Source of the DNA: Desarmillaria ectypa
Lineage: Eukaryota; Basidiomycota; Agaricomycetes; Agaricales; Physalacriaceae
Assembly: GCA_030407005.1 (NCBI GenBank)
Contig: JAUDYN010000007.1
Location: 1,674,001 to 1,738,000, forward strand
Reading direction: 5' to 3'
DNA: 64,000 nucleotides
The stretch's first letter is position 1; every line of letters starts with the position of its first letter. Below are positions 56,916 through 64,000 of this stretch, one piece after another. The notes under the pieces were generated by a model. It was not told the origin of the DNA, did not search any database, and was given only the letters and a program-made list of their open reading frames with translations. The position numbers and the translations under genes are program-made.

Positions 56916-59669
56916 TCAGAACCGGAAGAGGCCCTTCTTCTTCTTCTTCTCTTCCTTTCCAAAGGAGTTGGTGGACGAGTAACTCTCCGTCGGGGAGGGC
57001 TGTGGTCGACTGCGTTCCTTGGGCGGGGCAAGCATGGCCGGCGCTGGCTGGCGCTGGGGACGCGGTCCGTCCTTGGTGTAGTATTTCTCATCGTAAAAGT
57101 CCTGATAGGGTCTTTGCCCTGCACTCTCCTGCAGGCCATTCGGTAATGCACGCGAGCCAACTCCACCCAGGTCAAGCACCTTGAGATCGTCGATGAAGGG
57201 TCGCGGAGTGATGGTATGCGTAGAGCCTGGAATATACCTCAACAAGCGGGATCGTAAAAAGGAATAGACATACCGATGTAAATATCCTTGCCCAGCGACG
57301 AAGACAGCTCGTATACCTCTCGCACCTCGGAGTATGTCATACCACCAGCAACGAAAACGAGTAGGCGCTGTTTAGTGGATTCCTGCGCCGCGTTACGTGT
57401 TGCAGCACGATGCCAAGCGGGCTTTTGGCTTCGCAAAGACGTTGTATGTGTTGGGGTAGGACGCAATGAAGGTGGGGGAATCGCAGAGGGGGAGTCCTTA
57501 ACATAAGGGAAAAGCGTGGCATCAAGTTTGTTTTCGACATGTTCCTGCGCCCAACAGTTCAACTATGATTTAAAGATTTGACGATGGTGTCAGGGCACAC
57601 ACCTCAATGACCGTCTTCAATAGAGGTTTGAACCGTGACAGCTCGTATTCGTCATCTTTGGGTTTCTGCTTTATTTTCTTCTTAATATCGCGATCGTTGG
57701 GTCCCTGATATATCCGGCGATGACGATGCTTGAAAAAATACAGAAAAATAAAAGCATACCCGGCTGATTCTTACACCGAAATGTGCTAATGCATTAACAG
57801 CGTCTTGTTCCGCCAGCGAAAGACGCGCATGTTGATACAACCGTCTCCGGTCTTCGTCGGGTACGCCATCGCGGTGCTGTATGTACAATGCTATTACTCG
57901 AACTTTATTCGCATTTCTAATAAATGTTCACTTATTGCGAATTGGGTGCAAACAAAAGACTTACATCACTTCCCGACTATCTAACAAAGGCACCATCTCT
58001 TCCACCAGCTTTTTGGGCGTCTTACCTTCGGCTGTGAGACCGGTGGCGCAGTTCTGGATTGCTATCAATAAATGAATATCAGAGAGAGAAAAGATGCAAC
58101 CGACCTGCTCAACGTTGGCTACAACAGGTAGTTTGTCCCGTTCAAAGATGCCCATGCATTCTTGTGCCATGTTTAGATGCAGTGAGAACTATGTGAATGC
58201 TTAGAATAGCTCACAGGAATGCGACTCACGTCTCACCTTTTCGCGTTGTTCTTGGTACTGAGGCAACCCCGCTAACATTTCCTTCATATCATTAAGATTT
58301 GCTGCACCGTCCCTGATAAGCATCAGTGAAGGGTCGAAGGAAAGATGTGAAGTGCATACCCCTTGAAGACAGCATTCTCTTCGAGGAATTTGTTAAAATC
58401 TGCCATCAATTTATCAATGGCTTCGCGCATGTGCATGTGTCGCACGGCCATCCACACGTTGTCCTGGTCGGACAGAGTAGCAGTTTTGTCTTCGTAGGCA
58501 CCCACGGACGACTGGAACTTGTAAGTGTATCGAACACCGTTTTCAATGGGCAGGAGATCGTTGGCCATAGCTTGATACGTAAATTCATGTACCAAAGGTG
58601 CCATCATATCCATTGCTCGGTCCGTAATAATCAGTGTGGATCGTCCCCTTCCGGCATCGATCTTTCCATAATCGGAATTCGCTCGTTTGTGTTCCTCGAG
58701 ATTACTTTGGACCATAAACGCTAGCAGCTTGGTCACATAGTCAGTCTCGACAGATTCGTAAGCGCGAGCATCTGCGCCACGGGCAAGGTTCGTCCTCCAT
58801 CGGCCACTGCCTTCGGGGGGTGGGGGAGGACGGGTAGATATGTGCGGCTTAAGGGCACCTAGAGGGGGATGGTTCGGTGGTACATAGTACCGGATGTAGG
58901 GAAATTCATTGAGTGTTATACAAACATTGGTGATCTAGGTGAAACGTTCGTGAAGTAATCACAGAAGAGGAACGAGGAACGCACGATTTTACTAGTAAAA
59001 CGAAGGTCTTCTTCTAGCCGTTCGCGTGCCCGGCGGTAGTCGTTCTCGTGCCGTGATGGGCTGTAAATACTGAAGAACATCTCCGGTGTATGAAGAGAGA
59101 ATGTCTGGGCCTCAACAGGTGAAAAGTTCAAAAACAGCTCTTTGAGGGCCTGAAGGTGAGGCTCTGCTGGCGATGATGTGAGACGTTGAAATAGAGGTTC
59201 AGAAAGACCTAAAGAAGGTCAGAGGGTATTATCGATGGATATTACCACCTACCTTCAATGAAGAATAGGTGTGCAGCAGCGTACTGCTTCGTCTGCGAGA
59301 AATCACGGATGATACGATCGACATTTTGGGTTGTGGGCATCAGCAAATACAGAGCTTCAAACTCTGGCTGAGGTTCCCGATAATTGGATATCGACTCAAT
59401 CACTGCATGAAATAAATACGAGTCAGAATAGCAATATTACACAGACGCACAAGTAACATTCTCCTCAAGGATATCGAATTGCTTGAGCACCGCGCCTAGG
59501 AGTTTCTGTGAATGCTCGTCGACAACGAGGATTTTCCATTTCCCGGGAGGATTGACGGAACGAATGGCTTCGAGGAACTCTACAAGCGCAGTCAGGCTGA
59601 GATTAATTGGACGCCGTTTGAATTTAAACCCTGCGCACTATTACGAACGATGGTGATGAGGGACGCCAT
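56916..59669 (-). CDS. SEC1: Sec1/Munc18 family SNARE regulator (Sec1)
   Basis: The start at 59669 gives MASLITIVRNSAQ, spliced to FLEAIRSVNPPGKWKILVVD and EHSQKLLGAVLKQFDILEEN. Then come PEFEALYLLMPTTQNVDRII, RDFSQTKQYAAAHLFFIE, VCITLNEFPYIRYYVPPNHP, RGRSTLIITDRAMDMMAPLV and HEFTYQAMANDLLPIENG. The C-terminus is HTITPRPFIDDLKVLDLGG, RPYQDFYDEKYYTKDGPRP and a Lys-rich end (EEKKKKKGLFRF). This is the full order of Sec1, the cytosolic SM protein that binds exocytic SNARE complexes and allows vesicle fusion at the plasma membrane (growing hyphal tips in fungi). Roughly ten exons; length in line with fungal Sec1 (about 700 residues). It is divergent from the PARP gene, with 284 bp between starts. 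Confidence 0.9.
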
Positions 59670-59953
59670 CGTCGAGGCAGACGGTGAGCGGTTTAGATGG
59701 ACGACGGCAGGTGCTACAGACAGAAGGCAGGAGAGCGATGGGGTGTCAACAAGGACAGTACAGACATCTGAGAGAGCAAGAAACACAGCGTCATAGCATC
59801 CTGAGCAGCCGCGGCAATTGCCGTGCCAAGACTTCCTGAAAAGCTCCTAGTAACATGACTCTGCCACCTTGGCCTTGCTTGACTCTGTCTGACCTGCTCT
59901 TTCCTTTATAGCACTCTTCTTTTCTCTCTTTAATCTACATACCATTACATATA

Positions 59954-62900
59954 ATGGTATTTGGTCGCAGCAAGGCCAAGGCGTCTCAGCCGCGCGGCGA
60001 TGTTATCGTCATTCACGACTCTGATTCGGAGCCGGAGGGTCGTGGAGGGAAGCTTTCGTCCAAACGCCAAAAGGTGAACAGTGGTGCGTCAATTACGGAT
60101 ATTCAGCGCATTTTACACGTTAAGAACGTGTTTTTTCAGGCAAGGCGCCCCCTCCAACGACAGGCGCCAAAGTTCACATCGACCGCACTAAGAACGCTCA
60201 TCTCAAAGGTCGCAAACGTTTCAACGCTGATTTCGAGGACACGAGGCAAGTCGTCAAGGATGGAGGATTCCTGGTTCATGGCTGGCGGATAAAGAGTAAG
60301 TCGCCTTTCATGCTATGGGTTGATACTAATCTTGTTCTCAGAGTTCCGCCCAGGCGACGACGAAGGCTCCATGGAAGTCGTGATTGAGGATTCTCACGTC
60401 CCTGATTCATCAATATTTCTCACTATGCTTGTTGATGGTAATGATTTGTATCTTTGTCTTTCTTGCTACCCTAATCTTCTACTTTCAGACACCTCCGAAT
60501 ATCCCAAGAACCATACAGTATTTTGTTACTCTTCCGATTCAGAGCTCGACGTTCGTACAACTGAGCTTGTAAATGAGATCGCGACATCGCCTGCACGACA
60601 GATCGTTGACACTCTGGAACGTTTCTTGACGTCGCTCGCCGGTAGGAAGTACCAAGAAGTTGACATGGAGGATGAAGACGACAGCGGAGATGAAGAATAT
60701 GTCGGTATGGAATATGATGATGATTATACTGCAATGTCCAAGGTAGCGACCTACAGCCGTTCCAGACTGCAACGGTAAGCGACAGCTCCCTTACAACAGC
60801 ACCATCCAGACCTCTTTTAGGGACTTCATCGATGCTGTAGGAACAGGCTATCGACCAGGATTCATCCCTTTCGGAGGCGATGACTTCTGCTTAACAATCA
60901 GCTTGCCAGTCATCACTCTATCTAAATCAATCCCTCCGCGGGCGCTTATGGCTTGGGATCGGCGGCTTCTGTCCCGTTCACAACATTTAACCCTTCTCAT
61001 ATCTGGACACAGAGGCATGTATCCCTCTTTGTCGAGTGATGGGGCCTATTCGAGTATCGCACACAGAACGGGTGTGCAACTCAAATTTCAAGTCGGTCTG
61101 TGCGGTCGGTACAAGCCTTCAACTGTGAATGCCAGAGAAGCCGTACGCAGGTATGGGCTAGTCCTTCAGGATGCTGAAGATGAGCTGCGCATCCAGAAAG
61201 AGAAGGAGCTTGCTGCTATGATAAATTTTTACGATGCGGACGTTGACATGGACGAAGAAACTGTGCCTGTCGTCCCAGAAGTGGTTGTTGAAGAGGAAGA
61301 TGATGAAGGACGATTTGACAAGTTCAGCTTGAGTTCCTCTTTGGAGTCGTTGCTGGACCAATCCTTTCTGAAAGTTGTCCGATTACGGAGACAGTTTGAT
61401 CTGGGCTGGGCTGGTGCTGAGCTCCTTTTCGCTGAAATTGAGAAAAGTCAGATGACAGCAGAGGATGTATATCGGCTCAAAACTAAGGTAAGGAGCTTGC
61501 CCTCGAAGACATCAATCTTGCTTATCTGGTACAGGAAATAAAAGCAGCCGAAAAAGAGGAGCAAAGGCTTAATCGAACACTGCCTCATGATCCCTTGCAT
61601 AATCTGGGGAAATCAGAGGATATCAATCTTCCACTGACTGCGTTTAGTTATCTCATCAGACGACTGACGGTAGGCGATCTGTGTTTCTACAAGCGTCCCT
61701 CCTGATGTTCTCTTAGTTATGTACACGCTACTGCATTGTCTGCCACAACAAACTCACCACTGACTTCGAAGCACTGAAGCCCTATGTGTGCGACTCTAAA
61801 TTGTGCGCCTACCAATACTACTCTCTCAATCACGGCCCTTCTTTAGAGGTTTGTTTTGCTCATCAACACGGTTTCTTCACGTCTCACATTTCGATAGTAT
61901 GAAATCATTCACAACTCACAGACTGTGGATCTTCTTGTTTCACTGACCTATTCCGGGGCTGCCGAAGGCGTCCTCGATGAGCCTCTTCCCATTGGGATGG
62001 GTCTGCGGGTTCCTATCCCCGACAAAAGCACGCTTGTCCACCCGTCGACACTTCGAGGAGCCGGCTATCCTGGTGCCTTCCTTGGTCCGGTACTTGAGGT
62101 CCCGTCTCTTTCTACTCCTCGACGCGAGCCTGTCGCGGACAATCATGGTCTGTGCGATTTTGATGATCTTGATATTATTCAGGTTGATTTCCTGTTCTAA
62201 TTGTCTTCGCTGTTATTGGTTGCTGAGCTGACACTCAGATGCGCGCCTCTATTGCTGCCATGATAAATACATTGCCAACAGTAGGCTGTCTGTCTTGATT
62301 ATTTCACTTCATATCGAATTGACCAGGAGTATTTCAGGTGGAAGATATGAAGTATGAGCATGTCGTTTTAAAAATTGTTAGCTTATTGACCCTTGGCTCA
62401 GAAAGCACTTAGAACGCAAAATCAAGCCTGGTAAATCGAAGCCCAAGCTCAGGGAACTTGATCCCACAGTACTACCCGCCGCGTGGCAGATTCTTCGCTG
62501 GTAAGTTGAGATCAACACACACGCCCACATGTTAGTGACCACGTTCGAACTAGGTGTGTGGCGTCTTGCACCGCATATCTTGAACCCATCACATCGGGAG
62601 CTGAATTGATAACGAATTTGGGTTCGTTTTGTTTCACTGGCCACACCGTGTATTTCTGCTAATACGGCGTTTAGATCCATCATGGCGCCAGTTCCGTTTC
62701 AGCGTCGGAGCTCCAGATGCAGAAGCTAGATTTCAGGCTGCCGTTACTCAGTCTCAGGTGACGAATGTGAACGCCATGAAGTATCCTTCACTCTTTGTTA
62801 GTGCTCCCGTTTCAAATCTAGGCTATGTATTTGTCACTTATTGTGTACGTGAAGGCATTCCATGGATCTCCCTTGCGAAATTGGCACTCGGTCAGTCATT

Positions 62901-64000
62901 TGGCTTTCGGTTTTTTTGCTTTCGCGATCCTGACCATTTTTCATAGATAATTCGGCATGGGTTGTGGTACAAGCAGGTGGCTAATGGGCGAGCCTATGGA
63001 CATGGTACCTGTTTATCTTGGTATATGCGGTGCTCGTTACTCATCACGTCCGACCGTTTGTAGGCGTCTATCTCGCCAAAGACGGGCAAATTTCTATGGG
63101 ACATTATGCTGCAGGTAACACCACAATGTGGCGCAAGAGCAAGATTTGTCCCAATGCTTGTGTCGCTTTGGCGGAGGTAGTCAACTTACCCGAAAAGTTT
63201 GTTAGTTCGAATCCGTATTTCGTTATCGCGGATACCACCTGGATTGTCTGGCAAGTGTTTAAATTTCACTCTGTTACGAAAACTGAATTGTTCGCAGCCG
63301 GTACCTTTTAGTCAAGTGCCCAGCTGAAGCGACGGCTACTACCCCGGTTGTGGATAAGACCATACCTTTCGTAAGGCTGGATCCTAAGCATCCGCTGACA
63401 TTGAGCAGCAACAAGATCTCTATCCCTGAGCCTGGTTATACCATCAACTTATTGCTTCAGGATCGTCAACGTGGTCTAGTTGTACAAGAGCCGGATGAGG
63501 AAGACCAGCGAATTTTTAACCATGTTGAGAAGGACCCAGTCATTGTCGATGATGACGACGATAACGACGGTCATGAATTTTACGACGATGATGAAATCAT
63601 GATCATACCTGATCCGAAGGGGAAGGACAAAGCACCGGTCCCAGCTGCGTCTAGTAGTAAAAAGAAAGCGAAGCCAGCAGACGATTGGAAGCACGACCCT
63701 AAATGGGTCAGCGTTGTCCTGGACAAACTGATGCCCCCACCCACTGACGCTGCACCATCTGCAACCATGGCGGTCCAGCGTGAGCTGAGATCGATGCTGA
63801 AGGAACAAGAAGCCGCGAACAGTCTGCGAGAGCTGGGGTGGTACATGCCGCAAGAGTTCATTGGTGATAATTTGTTCCAGTGGATTGTGGAGATGCATTC
63901 GTTTGATCCGAGCCTGCCGATCGCGAAGGATTTAAAGACGGCGTACGTCTTTCGGTTTTCTCATAATTTATCAGAACTAATGCTGTTGTAGAGGAGTGAA
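59954..64000 (+). CDS. PARP/ADP-ribosyltransferase fused to a ubiquitin-conjugating (E2)-like domain (3' partial)
   Basis: The N-terminus starts MVFGRSKAKASQPRGDVIVI, followed by an acidic stretch with a SUMO-interacting-type IVIHDSDSEPE. A Cys-rich segment (RYCIVCHNKLTTDFEALKPY, VCDSKLCAYQYY) resembles that of the PARP6/8 group. The catalytic ART fold is split by introns: AFHGSPLRNWHS joined to IIRHGLWYKQVANGRAYGHG and VYLAKDGQISMGHYA, then NPYFVIADTTWIVCRYLL. After an acidic linker a new domain begins near RELGWYMPQEFIGDNLFQ, WIVEMHSFDPSLPIAKDLK, the start of a UBC fold. The window then ends inside the gene, so the E2 active-site Cys is not visible. Fungal genes fusing PARP to UBC are known. 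The third triad position is Pro instead of Glu, suggesting mono-ADP-ribosylation or no activity. Confidence 0.82.

Noticed and set aside
1..64000. CRISPR array, bacterial operon, prophage or secondary-metabolite cluster
   Set aside because: The window is eukaryotic with spliced genes. No regularly spaced repeats and no PKS, NRPS or terpene synthase motifs were seen.

Overview
The window reads as a gene-dense nuclear segment of a filamentous basidiomycete, most likely an Agaricomycete. The genes are broken by many short (about 45-70 nt) GT-AG introns and lie on both strands with short spacers. They include typical fungal families: a Con7-type zinc-finger factor, TOR kinase, an AA9 lytic polysaccharide monooxygenase relic, GH47 mannosidase, GPI-type chitin deacetylase, and a PARP/ubiquitin-E2 fusion. 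All identifications come from reading the translations; no database search was run.

Layout. 1-4.3 kb: 3' end of a Ser/Pro-rich protein, two identical intron-containing tRNA-Pro(AGG) genes facing each other, then a minus-strand F-box/RCC1 gene (SAF1-like). 4.3-12.9 kb: mostly non-coding, with a Con7-like C2H2 factor at 7.4-9.3 kb. 12.9-17 kb: a RING-finger gene converging on ARP8 (INO80 complex). 18-19.5 kb: an AA9 pseudogene with in-frame stops. 21.7-30.5 kb: the TOR kinase gene (minus), with a third tRNA-Pro 74 bp upstream of its start. 31.3-33.5 kb: an M20-family peptidase/amidohydrolase. 34.7-40.6 kb: a DnaJ-X co-chaperone, a Ser/Pro-rich protein with an RVxF-like motif, an 84-residue small gene, and a coiled-coil protein. 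41.6-42.6 kb: a decayed pogo/Tigger-like DNA transposon with terminal inverted repeats and a TA target duplication. 43.7-46.1 kb: GH47 alpha-1,2-mannosidase. 46.5-48.1 kb: a decayed, 5'-truncated LINE, abutting the first of two tandem GPI-anchor-like Gly/Ser-rich glycoproteins (48.1-50.4 kb). 50.7-52.9 kb: carnitine acetyltransferase. 54.5-56.4 kb: chitin deacetylase. 56.9-59.7 kb: Sec1. 60-64 kb: a PARP catalytic domain fused to a ubiquitin-conjugating-like domain, cut by the window end.

Functional themes. Housekeeping regulators (TOR, ARP8, Sec1, DnaJ, SCF F-box) are mixed with secreted or cell-surface functions (GH47, chitin deacetylase, tandem GPI proteins, AA9 relic). The accessory signals are concentrated at 18-21.5, 41.6-42.6 and 46.5-50.4 kb. 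I found no biosynthetic cluster or obviously new multi-gene system. The most notable items are the AA9 pseudogene, the PARP-E2 fusion with a non-Glu third catalytic position, the transposon with its poly-G frameshift, the LINE junction at a duplicated surface-protein gene, and possible dual targeting of carnitine acetyltransferase.
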